DNA of 64,000 nucleotides from Bradyrhizobium diazoefficiens (GTDB lineage Bacteria; Pseudomonadota; Alphaproteobacteria; Rhizobiales; Xanthobacteraceae): positions 7,064,501 to 7,128,500 of the forward strand of contig NZ_CP067101.1 in the NCBI RefSeq assembly GCF_016616425.1, read 5' to 3'. Positions 44,801-53,566 of this stretch are shown piece after piece (position 1 is the stretch's first letter; every line of letters begins with the position of its first letter). Made by a program: the position numbers and the translations under genes. The notes under the pieces were generated by a model. It did not search any database and had not been told where the DNA came from. It saw only the letters and a program-made list of their open reading frames with translations.

Positions 44801-45405
44801 AGGAATTCCATCGTCTGGAGCAGGGGGCGCGGATTGCGCGCGGGCTCGGGCTCGGCCTCTCGATCGTCGAACGGCTGGCGCGCGTGCTCAAGCACGGCAT
44901 CGCCATCGACGCCAATGCCGGCGGCGGCTCGGTGTTCTCGGTGACCGTCCCGACGGCGAAGGCGATTACCCACACCGCCGCCGTGACCAGCGCGACGCCG
45001 CTGGCGCGCAGGCCGATCTCGGGCGCCCTGATCGTCTGCATCGAGAACGACGCGGCGATCCTCGACGGCATGCGCACGCTGCTGAAGGCCTGGGACGCCG
45101 AGGTGATCGCGGTCGCCGATCCCGAAGGCGCGATCGCGGCAATCGAAACAGCCGGACGGCGCGTCACCGGTCTCTTGGTCGACTATCACCTCGACCGCGG
45201 CAACGGCATCGCCGCCATCCGCGATATCCGCCGCCGCTTCGGCGACGGCATTCCAGCGATCCTGATCACCGCCGACCGCAGCCCCGCCGTGCAAATGGCC
45301 GCGCGGGACGAGAAAATCGCGGTCCTGAACAAGCCGGTGAAGCCGGCCTCACTGCGCGCCCTGCTCGGACAATGGCGGATGCAGCAGATGGTGGCGGCGG
45401 AGTAG
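41887..45405 (+). CDS. Sodium/solute-symporter-type hybrid sensor histidine kinase
   Basis: A 1172-residue protein: residues 1-510 form a 13-helix sodium:solute symporter-like domain (SSS family) that may act as a nutrient sensor; then a PAS-like region (FNREILQAALNHVRQGIAVF), a coiled coil, a histidine kinase (phospho-His in ASHDILQPLNAARLY; ATPase boxes NLVSNAIKYTPRG, VYDTGVGIP, GLGLGLSIVERLA) and a C-terminal receiver (VDYHLDRGNGI). It resembles NahK/ErcS' type kinases. GTG 41887 has a Shine-Dalgarno (AGGGAG); ATG 41896 is an alternative. The LuxR-type regulator at 48.2-48.9 kb could be a partner. Confidence 0.9.
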   Translation: MLAMLHDWGVIAAAFGYIGFLFLVASHGDRRSPAGRGRSPGLIYPLSLAIYCTSWTFFGSVGFATRTSTDFLAIYVGPILMIGLGAGVLRRVIQLAKAHNITSIADFIGARYGKSQAVAATVALIAIIGSVPYIALQLKAVASSLETILSEDQAFSHIPIVGDVALMVTLAMAAFAVLFGTRQTDATEHQHGLMLAVATESIVKLVAFLAAGIFVTFWMFSPQELIERAMKTPEAVRAINYSPSIGNFLTMTLLSLCAVMLLPRQFHVSVVENASDAEVGRARWLFPLYLVAINLFVIPIALAGLVTFPFGAADPDMYVLALPMEGGAELLSVAVFVGGLSAATAMVIVECVALSIMVSNDLVVPLVLQRRPEGRTGGADFSDFLLRSRRLAIFAIMVMAYFYYRALGNTQLAAIGLLSFAAIAQLAPSFFGGLLWRRATARGAIGGMLVGFAVWLYTLFIPSFMDTSTAGILLLQHGPLGIEALRPQALFGADLQPLMHGVIWSLSLNVLTYVLLSLSRRPSSIELLQADLFVPNTLAPISPSFRRWRTTVTVQDIQTTVAQYLGPDRARHSFEAFSARRNVRLEPGAPADFELLQHAEHLIASSIGAASSRLVMSLLLRKRTVSAKAALKLLDDSHAALHFNREILQAALNHVRQGIAVFDADLQLICSNRQFGDLLNVPPHFIQFGTPLREILEFMDVSNPADPVGREAVLERRLAAYTTDSEPYLERLLERHMVIEVLTNRMPGGGFVITFTDVTPTFEAAEALERANATLEKRVRDRTEELTRLNSELALAKSAAEDASISKTRFLAAASHDILQPLNAARLYVTSLVERQHSGEETRLVENIDESLQAIEEILGALLDISRLDAGAMATSISSFKMADLMRSLEIEFAPIARAKGLELAFVPCSLPVESDRLLLRRLLQNLVSNAIKYTPRGRVLVGCRRRGASLKICVYDTGVGIPSVKRGEIFKEFHRLEQGARIARGLGLGLSIVERLARVLKHGIAIDANAGGGSVFSVTVPTAKAITHTAAVTSATPLARRPISGALIVCIENDAAILDGMRTLLKAWDAEVIAVADPEGAIAAIETAGRRVTGLLVDYHLDRGNGIAAIRDIRRRFGDGIPAILITADRSPAVQMAARDEKIAVLNKPVKPASLRALLGQWRMQQMVAAE

Positions 45406-45461
45406 GCGGGCGCCGTCGAGGAAACATGGCGCGACGTCCCGGGCGGTTGAGATTTGCAGCT

Positions 45462-45551
45462 CGTAGGATGGGTAGAGCGAAGCGAAACCCATCACACTGT
45501 CATCTACGCCGAAACACGATGGGTTTCGCAAAGTGCTCTACCCATCCTACG
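45462..45551. repeat. Long palindromic intergenic repeat
   Basis: CGTAGGATGGGTAGAG ... AGCGAAACCCATC pairs with GATGGGTTTCGC ... CTCTACCCATCCTACG. A frequent rhizobial hairpin element. Confidence 0.85.
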
Positions 45552-45618
45552 ACCCCGCAGACACGCCATCGCCGTCTCGCGGCGCGTTTCGCCCGAGATT
45601 TGCATGACATCGCTGATA

Positions 45619-45969
45619 CTAAGTTCGCGGTGCCGGTTGCTGCTGCGAGGGCGACACAGCAGGTTGCTGCGACGATGGAGCAGAGGGTTGCTGTTGCGGA
45701 GCAGTGACCGGCTGCTGATCGCCACCACCGTGCGGGACGCACGTTCCCACGTTGCTCAAAAGCCGTTTGGCCTCAATGTCACGGGCTTTCTTGTAGTCCC
45801 TACGCCGGTCGATCCTTGCCGCAGCCATCCGGTCCCACGCATCGAACGCATCAGCGTAGTGCTTTCTCATTTGCTCCTCGGCGGCGAGACAGTCGCTGAA
45901 TTTGTCGAACACCAGATCGGTGTTGACGGGCGAGACGCCGCCTACCAAAACCACCAGCATCCATTTCAT
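45619..45969 (-). CDS. Small Gln/Pro-rich hypothetical protein
   Basis: 116 residues: start MKWMLVVLVGGVSPVNTDLV, then a helical charged centre (FDKFSDCLAAEEQMRKHYAD) and a C-terminal Gln/Pro/Ser tail (QQPVTAPQQQPSAPSSQQPA). A single hydrophobic start could be a weak signal. Function unknown; it neighbours the caspase-like gene. Confidence 0.5.
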   Translation of the reverse strand: MKWMLVVLVGGVSPVNTDLVFDKFSDCLAAEEQMRKHYADAFDAWDRMAAARIDRRRDYKKARDIEAKRLLSNVGTCVPHGGGDQQPVTAPQQQPSAPSSQQPAVSPSQQQPAPRT

Positions 45970-46260
45970 CGCCTCTACCTACATTCGAGCCCGCTCACGG
46001 GAACGACACAGCATTGGCAAAGTTCCGGACCACGACCTGCCACCGCGATTGCGAAGCAGTTGGGCGTTCACGCGGGATCTACAAGGCCGTAAACGTTTCG
46101 TAGTCAGTGCCACAGAGGATCTACTCCGGACGCTCCTTGGATGTGAGATTGTCTTCTGCAAAGGTGCCAGTAGGCGACATCCGAGACCCTCGCCCAACTC
46201 GATGCGCCATCAAGCCGGGACAGCAAGCCGATACTGGGACCAACAAACGGCGATAGCGAG

Positions 46261-48021
46261 CTAATTGCACTCCTCCTGTGGCTGACCGACGCTATTTGTC
46301 CCGTGCTTGAACTGTTGATAGGGCACCACCCGACATCCGGGCTTTACGGGACGGCAACCGGCACTATTGCAAATCAATTGTCCAGTCGCCTGTGGCTTGG
46401 CAGGCGTAGCCTCGCTCTTCTTTCTCGCGTCGTCTCTCGGCTTGGTATCTTCGCGGGTCGCGACGGGCTTCTTGTTCTGAACCTTCTCGCACTCGTTGTC
46501 ACCGTTGACGCGATAGCCAGCACGACACGCGATCTTCACGCAGGCATCTCCATCGGCCCTGAAACCATGATCACAGACCAGCGGGCACACGCGGCCTGAC
46601 CGGGCCTTGATCGCATCCAACGCATCTGAGCCTGCAAGGGCCGTGTTGAGCTTCGTTCCTGCGTACTTGTTGAACAGTGTCAGGGAGCGCTGCGACTTTG
46701 CGCTCCACTCGCCGCTCTCCTCATCGGCAAGACAGCCGACGCGGCGAAGCTCGGACTGGACTGATTTGGCGAGTTCCTGCGGGGACTGTGCCGGTTCAGG
46801 TGACGATGCGGGAGATGGCAAGGCCGCAACCTTCTGATCGGCGGTCTGCTTGTCGGCAAGAGCCTTTGCAACAGCAGCTTCGATCTCCTTGCGGCGCTGC
46901 TCGGCGGCGGCTGCTTTCGCCTCCTCGACCTGCTTGGCCTTCTCGGCAGCGAGCCGCGCTTCCTCAGCAGTCTTCGCAGTGGCGGCGGCTTTGTCCTGTT
47001 CGGTCTTCTTTGCGCGGTCGGCGGCAAGCCGAGCCTTTTCATCTTCAGCCTGCCGAGCCTTCTCGGTCGCGGCTGCACGGACCTCCTCTGCTGCGATCCG
47101 ATTGAGTTGGGCCTTTGCAAGATCGGTGTAGAATCCACTTGGGTAGCGATTAATAAAAGCAGTCCATACATCGCGAGTACCAAGCTGGAGCGCCAGCTCA
47201 TAGTCGCGCCGGATTTCGCTATCCGGGTTGGCCTGTGGCCCCGTCACGACAGGCTTCGCTGCAACAAGCGGCACATCATCACCGCCAAGCGAGCCGTAGA
47301 CATACGGCTCCTGCTGGTAACCAGTGTTCTTCAAAACATCATCGCGGACGAACCCGAATGCCTTGCGCAGGTCCAGACCGGGCGTTGGCAGGCGCTCGAC
47401 CAGCGCTGCGGCGAAGGGGCTATTCTTGGAATCGCCATCCGAAGCCGTAGACCCGGCCTTCGCTGCGAACGCTATCATGGTGTTCGGGCTATTCGGCTCG
47501 ACCTTCGCAAGGCCCCGCCCGATGGCACGGGCAGCTACCGTCCGCTTCATGGACTTGGCGAAGGGATTGTCGCGGCAGGCATCAAGGATGATCAGCCGAA
47601 GCTGCTTGGCAGGCTCGACGGCGAACAGGGCCCGGTCGAGCGCCACGGCCTCATCGAGAACGTCGCTGTCGGTTTCCAGAGCCGCGTCGGTCGGGATGAG
47701 GTAGTTGGTCCCATCTAACTCGATGCCATGACCGGCGTAGTAGATGACGGCAACCTCAGCATCTCGCGCTCGTCCGCCGAAGTCACGCAGGGCTTTGCGC
47801 ATCGCGGTCGCATTGAGATCGGTTCTGATGTCGATCCAGTCGAACCCTGCCTTCTTGAACATGCCCCCGACCAGGGCGGCATCGTTCGCAGGGTTTGAGA
47901 GCTTGGGCACGCTCTTGTAGGTCGAGTTGCCCATCACCAGCGCAATGCGGCGCTCGGCGTGGGCTGAACCGCACATCAGGCAGATGGAAACGAACAAAGA
48001 AAACCAACGAAAAGCGCCCAT
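46261..48021 (-). CDS. Secreted caspase-like protein (peptidase C14) with coiled coil
   Basis: A 586-residue protein from ATG 48021: signal peptide (1-22, ...SAHA), caspase-fold domain with catalytic H98 (YYAGHGIE) and C149 (LDACRDNPF). After the domain (to about 265) comes a long Ala/Glu/Lys coiled coil (about 300-400), then Cys-rich tail (ICNSAGCRPVKPGCRVV). Other bacterial orthocaspases of this type are known but of unclear function. The low-complexity linker makes cleavage activity untested. An in-frame ATG 15 bases upstream exists. Confidence 0.85.
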   Translation of the reverse strand: MGAFRWFSLFVSICLMCGSAHAERRIALVMGNSTYKSVPKLSNPANDAALVGGMFKKAGFDWIDIRTDLNATAMRKALRDFGGRARDAEVAVIYYAGHGIELDGTNYLIPTDAALETDSDVLDEAVALDRALFAVEPAKQLRLIILDACRDNPFAKSMKRTVAARAIGRGLAKVEPNSPNTMIAFAAKAGSTASDGDSKNSPFAAALVERLPTPGLDLRKAFGFVRDDVLKNTGYQQEPYVYGSLGGDDVPLVAAKPVVTGPQANPDSEIRRDYELALQLGTRDVWTAFINRYPSGFYTDLAKAQLNRIAAEEVRAAATEKARQAEDEKARLAADRAKKTEQDKAAATAKTAEEARLAAEKAKQVEEAKAAAAEQRRKEIEAAVAKALADKQTADQKVAALPSPASSPEPAQSPQELAKSVQSELRRVGCLADEESGEWSAKSQRSLTLFNKYAGTKLNTALAGSDALDAIKARSGRVCPLVCDHGFRADGDACVKIACRAGYRVNGDNECEKVQNKKPVATREDTKPRDDARKKSEATPAKPQATGQLICNSAGCRPVKPGCRVVPYQQFKHGTNSVGQPQEECN

Positions 48022-48240
48022 TACAGTCCCCGACAATATGCGCGCAGCTTATGCACAACCTGCCGAAAGGCAACCAATCGCTCGGTGATCTCTGTCACAT
48101 TCATCGTACTCCGAGCCGTGGCCGGCGCTCGGCGCGAAAACGTCGGTTTCGGCTCAAATTGGCGATGGTCTTAATAACGAGCGGAATAATTCCGCTTTGC
48201 CCACAAGATCGGAGATTCGCGACTTGAAGAGTGGACGCCG

Positions 48241-48912
48241 TCACCCCGCCGGCGTGCCCTGCTTCCACTGGCCGCCGGCGATCTTGGCGGCCGCGATCAC
48301 CGCCTGGGTGCGGCTCTCGACGCCGAGCTTTTGCAGGATCGCCGAGACATGGGCCTTGATGGTGGCCTCGGAGACGCCGAGCTCGTAGGCGATCTGCTTG
48401 TTGAGAAGACCCTCCGACAGCATCATCAGGACCCGGACCTGCTGCGGCGTCAGCGTCACCAGGCGATCGCGCAGGCGCGTCATGTCGGGGTCGGCCGGAG
48501 CCGTGAGGTCGGTGTCGGCGGGAACCCAGACGTCGCCGTCCATCACCTTGAGGATGGCGTCGCGCAAGGTCTCGACGCCGAAACGCTTCGGGATGAAGCC
48601 GGAGGCACCGAAATCGAGCGAGCGGCGGATCGTGGCGCTGTCGTCGGACGCCGAGACGATCACCACCGGGATCGCCGGATATTGCGCGCGCAGATAGATC
48701 AGGCCGGAAAAGCCTGAGATCCCGGGCATCGAGAGGTCGAGCAGGATCAGGTCGACATCCGAGGCCTGCTCCAGGAGCCTGGTCAGGTCCTCGAACGATC
48801 CGGCCTCGTCGATCCTGGCCGAGGTCAGGACGCCGGCCACCGCCTGTCGCAGCGCGTCGCGGAATAGCGGATGGTCATCGGCGATGACGAGATGGGTCGA
48901 GGGAGCGTTCAT
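48241..48912 (-). CDS. LuxR-type response regulator (NarL family)
   Basis: A 224-residue regulator: receiver domain with the phosphoacceptor in ILLDLSMPG and a C-terminal LuxR helix-turn-helix (LTPQQVRVLMMLSEGLLNKQ, then IAYELGVSEATIKAHVSAIL). It has the wording of AgmR/EraR-type regulators that work with NahK-like hybrid kinases; the kinase at 41887-45405 is a reasonable partner, 3 kb away. ATG 48912 chosen over 48966. Confidence 0.85.
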   Translation of the reverse strand: MNAPSTHLVIADDHPLFRDALRQAVAGVLTSARIDEAGSFEDLTRLLEQASDVDLILLDLSMPGISGFSGLIYLRAQYPAIPVVIVSASDDSATIRRSLDFGASGFIPKRFGVETLRDAILKVMDGDVWVPADTDLTAPADPDMTRLRDRLVTLTPQQVRVLMMLSEGLLNKQIAYELGVSEATIKAHVSAILQKLGVESRTQAVIAAAKIAGGQWKQGTPAG

Positions 48913-49142
48913 CGTTCTCTTGCTGTCGTTCACGCCGGGCGGCGAGTCAACGCCGCAGCGCGTCAATTCTTCCCCCGAGCGGCCGTGGCATGCAAGTACA
49001 CATTATCGCTTTGCAGCAAAGGGGTTAATCCGGACGCCCGTGACTGCGAGCCGGCGCCCGATACCGCAACCGTCAGGTGCACGTCAGTTTGCAAGGCCGA
49101 AAAGTCGTATTGGGGCGGGTTTCACGCCGACGTTAGTTTCAG

Positions 49143-49313
49143 CACAATGGCCGGTTCGGCGGCTTCCTGCCGGCGACGGTCTCCGCGATCGTGGCCGCCA
49201 CCGGAAACATCTATTCCGGTCTGTGGTATCCTGTCGCCATCGCCGCCATGAGCCTGGTCGTCGGCCTCCTGTTCCTGCCGGAGACCGAGGACGTCGACAT
49301 CAAGCAGATCTAG
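49143..49313 (+). pseudogene. C-terminal fragment of an MFS transporter
   Basis: From 49143 the frame reads HNGRFGGFLPATVSAIVAAT and continues NIYSGLWYPVAIAAMSLVVG then LLFLPETEDVDIKQI and a stop at 49313. That is the final helix of MHS-type MFS permeases (proline/shikimate type). The first 350 residues are absent. A deletion remnant. Confidence 0.6.
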
Positions 49314-49366
49314 TCGAGATCGGCCGGAGCCAAGGCTCCGGTGCCAAGGCTCCGGCCCCAAGGAAC

Positions 49367-49394
49367 GAACGGCCGCGGTTTTCCGCGGCCGTTC
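49367..49394. terminator. Strong bidirectional hairpin between MFS remnant and yjbQ
   Basis: GAACGGCCGCGG and CCGCGGCCGTTC enclose TTTT; TGTTTA follows on one side. It may terminate the yjbQ transcript (minus strand), 20 bases past its stop. Confidence 0.7.
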
Positions 49395-49414
49395 TGTTTA
49401 AGCGGCCGTTCTGT

Positions 49415-49888
49415 TTATGACGTCGCGCCCACGAATTGCAGCACCACCTCACGCCGGTGCGGGCGCTTGCGATGCTCGAGCAGATAGATCGCCTGCCAGG
49501 TGCCGAGTGCAAGCCTGCCGTTCAGGACCGGGACCTGGAGCGAGGTCTGCGTCAGCATGGTTTTGATATGGCCGGGCATGTCGTCGGGCCCTTCGGCATC
49601 ATGCGTCCACCCGGCATTCTCCGGCGCGAGGCGGGACAGCGCCGTGGCGAGGTCGACGAGCACGGACGGGTCGGCGTTTTCCTGAATTGTCAGCGAGGCC
49701 GAGGTATGGCGGATGAACAGCGTCAACGCGCCGTCGCGCGCGTGAACGTCCTTGATGAACTTCGCCGCTTCCGCAGTGAGATCGACGAAATCCCGGCCAG
49801 GCGTCGGCACCGTCAACAGAGCGGTACTGATGGACGTGGCCTGTACGGTCGATGGCGCCGACCGCGTCAACTGTTTCTCGGCCGTCAT
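49415..49888 (-). CDS. yjbQ: YjbQ/UPF0047 protein, secondary thiamine-phosphate synthase enzyme
   Basis: A 157-residue UPF0047 protein: DLTAEAAKFIKDVHARDGAL, HTSASLTIQENADPSVLVDL, then MPGHIKTMLTQTSLQVPVLN and GRLALGTWQAIYLLEHRKRP. YjbQ can replace thiamine phosphate synthase at low rate. Transcribed with the following hypothetical gene, nine bases upstream. Confidence 0.88.
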   Translation of the reverse strand: MTAEKQLTRSAPSTVQATSISTALLTVPTPGRDFVDLTAEAAKFIKDVHARDGALTLFIRHTSASLTIQENADPSVLVDLATALSRLAPENAGWTHDAEGPDDMPGHIKTMLTQTSLQVPVLNGRLALGTWQAIYLLEHRKRPHRREVVLQFVGATS

Positions 49889-49896
49889 TCAATCTC

Positions 49897-50415
49897 TCAA
49901 ATCTTCCCCGACACGTCCTTCTGAACGCGGTTGGCCATGTCGATCAGCCGCCGCCAGGCCCTTTCCAGGAACGACATCACGCGATCGACGTCCTGATCGC
50001 TCGGCAGCGGGATCTCGATCTTGCGCTCGCCCTCGGCGAGCTTGGGCTCCGCTTTCTTCAACGAATCGGATTTCGGCAGCGCCTCGCCGATCTTGCCCGA
50101 CACCATCGGCCCCGCCGCAAGCTGTCCCTTCAGCTTCTCGACCTCGGCCTGGAGCCTGCCGATCTCGGCGTCGAGCGCGGAACGTTCGTCGGGCACGGCA
50201 TAGCAGGCCCAGCCGGCGTCGTTCTTGGTGCAGGTCGATACCGTGCCGGTGCGCGTGTCGAGCCGCAGCACGCCCTCGGGGATCGGCGTCATGCTGAAGC
50301 GGCCGTTTTCACTGTCGGGCGCGGATTGGGCGGCCACAAGACCGCCACTGACGGCCATCGCCGCGGCGAACGCCGCCGCAATCCAGGATGTTGTGGATGA
50401 CGTCACTGGTCTCAT
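49897..50415 (-). CDS. Secreted hypothetical protein with coiled coil
   Basis: 172 residues from ATG 50415: signal peptide ending VAAQ, a Cys pair in VSTCTKNDAGWACYAVPDER, a coiled coil (EIGRLQAEVEKLKGQLAAGP) and a C-terminal helix (VMSFLERAWRRLIDMANRVQ). Bradyrhizobium relatives are uncharacterised. It is the upstream gene of the yjbQ unit. Confidence 0.65.
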   Translation of the reverse strand: MRPVTSSTTSWIAAAFAAAMAVSGGLVAAQSAPDSENGRFSMTPIPEGVLRLDTRTGTVSTCTKNDAGWACYAVPDERSALDAEIGRLQAEVEKLKGQLAAGPMVSGKIGEALPKSDSLKKAEPKLAEGERKIEIPLPSDQDVDRVMSFLERAWRRLIDMANRVQKDVSGKI

Positions 50416-50789
50416 CGCGCTCTCCGCCACCACGTGCAGGTGGCAATCCTGCAAATTCTACACCCCCAAATTCTACATCCCAGTGCGGCGATCCGCCGCC
50501 CAAAACGCACACCGATATCAACGATCGCGGCGGCATCTTTGATCCCGGCAGCGCGGCGAAAGGGCGGCCGCCTCTGCCGATCATGAGGCGAGCTGCTGCG
50601 GTGCGGCGTCACGCTGTGTGCAGCGCTGCCGTGCACGCCAATATCATCAACTAAATCAGCCACATAAGCGAAAGCGACGCAATCGTGACTTGGCTTGACT
50701 TGATTATGGGCCATCAGTATGGTCCGCGCGGCTTTTGAGGGTGGCGGGCGTAATTTCCATTCAGCCGCGGCGTATCGGGTCTTCGTTGC
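50416..50789 (+). other. Intergenic region before atpI
   Basis: 374 bases between the divergent secreted protein gene and atpI. Nothing beyond likely promoter sequence is recognised; ORFs here are composition shadows. Confidence 0.5.
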
Positions 50790-51164
50790 ATGACACAGGG
50801 CACGGGGCACGGCGAGAATGGAGATCGCGATAGGTCGTCCGAGGAAGCTGCGCTTTCCGAACGGCTCGGAAGTCTTGATCAGAGGTTGTCCGAATTTCGC
50901 GACCGCCGGATCAAGACCGAGCAACCCGCAGGTGACGGTGAAGACAGAGCGGCCAGAGCCTCGGCGATGGCGCTTGGATTCCGGTTATCCTCGGAGTTGA
51001 TCGCCGGGGTCATTGTGGGAGCGGGGATTGGCTGGGGGTTCGACCGCTTGCTGTCGACGTCGCCTTTCGGGTTTATCGTGTTCCTGCTGCTGGGCTTCGT
51101 CGCCGGCGTGGTGAATGTGGTGAGAACGGCGGGCGCGGGTCAGAACAGGCGCGGTGGTTCTTAA
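50790..51164 (+). CDS. atpI: ATP synthase protein I
   Basis: A 124-residue protein with a hydrophilic N-terminus and two helices ([40 protein letters not shown]), usual for AtpI, a non-essential assembly factor of F0. It is the first gene of atpI-B-E-F'-F. Confidence 0.88.
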   Translation: MTQGTGHGENGDRDRSSEEAALSERLGSLDQRLSEFRDRRIKTEQPAGDGEDRAARASAMALGFRLSSELIAGVIVGAGIGWGFDRLLSTSPFGFIVFLLLGFVAGVVNVVRTAGAGQNRRGGS

Positions 51165-51274
51165 GCGATCCCGCCAGCAGAAGAATGATCGTGCCGGCTT
51201 TGCCGGTGCGGCCGGCCCGGCCGGCAGACCGAGACCCGCCGGCATTGCCCGGCAGACCAAGAGATGCCGCGCTG

Positions 51275-52024
51275 ATGAAAATCGACCCGATCCACCAGTT
51301 CAACATCGAGCCTCTCTTCACCCTGGGCCATATCGGCAATCACACGATCGCCTTCACCAATTCGTCGCTCTACATGCTGGTGGCGGTGGCGATCATCTCG
51401 ATCCTGATGCTGGCGAGCGGCACGCAGCTGGTTCCCGGGCGCCTGCAATCGATCGCCGAGATCTCCTACGAGTTCATTGCGGCCACGATCCGCGGAAACG
51501 CCGGCGCGGAAGGCATGAAGTTCTTCCCGCTGATCTTTTCGCTCTTCATGTTCCTCTGCGTCTCGAATCTCGTAGGTATCATCCCCTATACCTTCACGGT
51601 CGCGAGCCATCTGATCGTCACCGCGGCGCTCGCGCTCCTGGTGTTCTTCACCGTCCTGATCTACGGCGTCTACAAGAATGGCCTGAAGTTCTTCAAGATC
51701 TTCATTCCCAACGGCGTCCCCGGCTACATCCTGCCGCTGGTCATGTTCATCGAGGTCCTGTCGTTCTTCCTGCGACCGGTCTCCCACAGCGTCCGTCTGT
51801 TCGCCAACATGCTGGCCGGCCACATCGCGCTGAAGGTGTTCGCGGGCTTCGTCGCCATGCTCGGCTTCTCGCTCGGCGCCGTCGGCTGGGTCGGCGGCGT
51901 CATGCCGCTGGCGCTCACGGTCGCGCTGTACGCGCTCGAGATTCTGGTCGCGTTCCTGCAAGCCTATGTGTTCGCGATCCTGACCGTCATCTACCTCAAC
52001 GACGCCATTCATCCGGGACACTGA
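51275..52024 (+). CDS. atpB: F0F1 ATP synthase subunit a
   Basis: A 249-residue proton-channel subunit. The conserved arginine is in [28 protein letters not shown] at the start, and [24 protein letters not shown] final helix ([20 protein letters not shown]). ATG 51275 is taken as the start. Part of the F0 operon. Confidence 0.93.
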   Translation: MKIDPIHQFNIEPLFTLGHIGNHTIAFTNSSLYMLVAVAIISILMLASGTQLVPGRLQSIAEISYEFIAATIRGNAGAEGMKFFPLIFSLFMFLCVSNLVGIIPYTFTVASHLIVTAALALLVFFTVLIYGVYKNGLKFFKIFIPNGVPGYILPLVMFIEVLSFFLRPVSHSVRLFANMLAGHIALKVFAGFVAMLGFSLGAVGWVGGVMPLALTVALYALEILVAFLQAYVFAILTVIYLNDAIHPGH

Positions 52025-52077
52025 GCGGTCCGGGGAATTTCCACCCACAACCCAATCTTTCTTCCAAGGAGTCTAAA

Positions 52078-52308
52078 ATGGATCCGGCATCAGCAAAACT
52101 TATCGGCGCGGGCATCGCGTGCATCGGCATGGGCGGTGCGGGCGTCGGCGTGGGCGTGATCTTCGGCAACTACCTCGCCGCAGCCGTTCGCAACCCCTCG
52201 GCTGCTCAGGGCCAGTTCGGCAACCTGATCTTCGGCTTCGCCGTGACCGAAGCGCTCGGCATCTTCTCGCTGCTGATCGCGCTGCTGCTGCTGTTCGTTC
52301 CGCTCTGA
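52078..52308 (+). CDS. atpE: F0F1 ATP synthase subunit c
   Basis: A 76-residue c-ring subunit: two helices joined by the polar loop RNPSAAQGQ, with the proton-carrying glutamate in [10 protein letters not shown]. Alphaproteobacterial type. 53 bases after atpB. Confidence 0.95.
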   Translation: MDPASAKLIGAGIACIGMGGAGVGVGVIFGNYLAAAVRNPSAAQGQFGNLIFGFAVTEALGIFSLLIALLLLFVPL

Positions 52309-52374
52309 GGACGACGTTTTTTCGCGCCGTTCCAGCCCTTGGGACGGCGCGTGTGACAGCAACAGGAGAATTCC

Positions 52375-52941
52375 ATGGCTGAGAGTCATGGCGACGCAAA
52401 AGGTCCGGCGGCGGGCGCTCATACCGAGGCTGACGGTGGTCACCACGGTGGCGGCTTTCCGCCGTTCGAGAGCAGCAGCTTCGCTTCACAGCTTGTGTCG
52501 CTCGCGATCTTCTTTGTCCTGCTTTACGTGATCGTGTCCAAGCTCGCTCTGCCGCGCATCGGCGGTGCGATCGAGGCGCGTCAGAACAAGATCGAGGGTG
52601 ACCTCGCCGAGGCGCAGAAGCTGAAGGACCAGTCCGACGCGGCGCTGAAGGCCCATGAAAGCGAGCTCGCTTCGGCGCGCACGCGGGCGCAGGCGATCGC
52701 CAACGAATCCCGCGACAAGGCGAATGCGCAGGCCGACGCCGAGCGCAAGGCGCTGGAAGAGCAGTTGGCGGCCAAGCTCGCCGGGGCGGAGAAGACCATC
52801 GCCTCGACCCGCGCAGCCGCCATGAGCAACGTCCGCGGCATCGCGGCCGATGCGGCAGGCCAGATCGTGCAGCAGCTCACCGGCGTCGTTCCCGACACTG
52901 CGTCGGTCAATGCCGCGGTCGATGCGACCCTGAAAGGTTAG
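52375..52941 (+). CDS. atpF': F0F1 ATP synthase subunit b'
   Basis: A 188-residue stator subunit: one N-terminal membrane helix ([20 protein letters not shown]) and a long alpha helix with many Ala/Glu/Lys residues. The His/Gly-rich N-terminus (about 20-35) is a normal variant. Paired with subunit b, as in photosynthetic and alphaproteobacterial enzymes. Confidence 0.9.
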   Translation: MAESHGDAKGPAAGAHTEADGGHHGGGFPPFESSSFASQLVSLAIFFVLLYVIVSKLALPRIGGAIEARQNKIEGDLAEAQKLKDQSDAALKAHESELASARTRAQAIANESRDKANAQADAERKALEEQLAAKLAGAEKTIASTRAAAMSNVRGIAADAAGQIVQQLTGVVPDTASVNAAVDATLKG

Positions 52942-52946
52942 GCGAG

Positions 52947-53432
52947 ATGTTCTTCGAACCTGAATTTTGGGTCGCCGTCGCTTTCGTGATCCTGATGGTC
53001 GTGTTCGGCTATCTCGGGGTCTTCAAGGCGGCGATGACCGCGCTCGATCATCGCGCGGCCCGCATCAAGGCCGAGCTCGACGACGCCCAGCGACTCAAGC
53101 AGGAGGCGGCCAAGGTGCTCGCCGGCTACAAGGCGCGCAGTGCCGACGCCGAGCGCGAAGCTGCCGACATCATCGCCAGTGCCAAGGCCGAAGCCGAGCG
53201 CATCGCTGCCGACGCCAAGGCGAAGATGGAAGACTTCGTCGCCCGTCGTACCAAGACCGCGGAGGGCAAGATCGCGCTCGCCGAGGCCCAGGCGCTGGCC
53301 GATGTCCGCGCCGCAGCCGCGGAAGCCGCCGTTCAGGCCGCCTCCACGATCCTGTCGCAGTCGGTCAGGGGCCAGGTTGCCGACGATCTGCTCGCCAAGG
53401 GCATCACCGAGGTTCGCCAAAAGCTGAACTGA
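52947..53432 (+). CDS. atpF: F0F1 ATP synthase subunit b
   Basis: A 161-residue stator subunit with one N-terminal helix ([20 protein letters not shown]) followed by a coiled-coil stalk ([20 protein letters not shown]). Last gene of the F0 operon; terminator follows. The F1 genes are not here, as usual in this group. Confidence 0.92.
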   Translation: MFFEPEFWVAVAFVILMVVFGYLGVFKAAMTALDHRAARIKAELDDAQRLKQEAAKVLAGYKARSADAEREAADIIASAKAEAERIAADAKAKMEDFVARRTKTAEGKIALAEAQALADVRAAAAEAAVQAASTILSQSVRGQVADDLLAKGITEVRQKLN

Positions 53433-53452
53433 GAGCTTTGCCTTCACCGATC

Positions 53453-53485
53453 AAAAAAGCCGGCGCGATAAGCGCCGGCTTTTTT
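53453..53485 (+). terminator. Terminator of the F0 operon
   Basis: AAAAAAGCCGGCGC and GCGCCGGCTTTTTT form a 14-base stem with a GATAA loop, ending in T residues. Confidence 0.92.
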
Positions 53486-53566
53486 GTTGGGCTGAAACAC
53501 TCTCGTGTCCCGGACGCGGGGCCGGCTTGAAATGCCGCTGCGCCACGTCCGGGGCACGAGATCTTC

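Noticed and set aside
42652..45294. 880-residue minus-strand ORF opposite the hybrid kinase
   Set aside because: Shadow of the kinase gene; composition is Arg/Gln/His-rich with no motif.
41817..45707. 1296-residue plus-strand ORF in another frame of the kinase gene
   Set aside because: Arg/Pro-rich reading of the kinase gene in the wrong frame; the kinase frame has all histidine kinase boxes.
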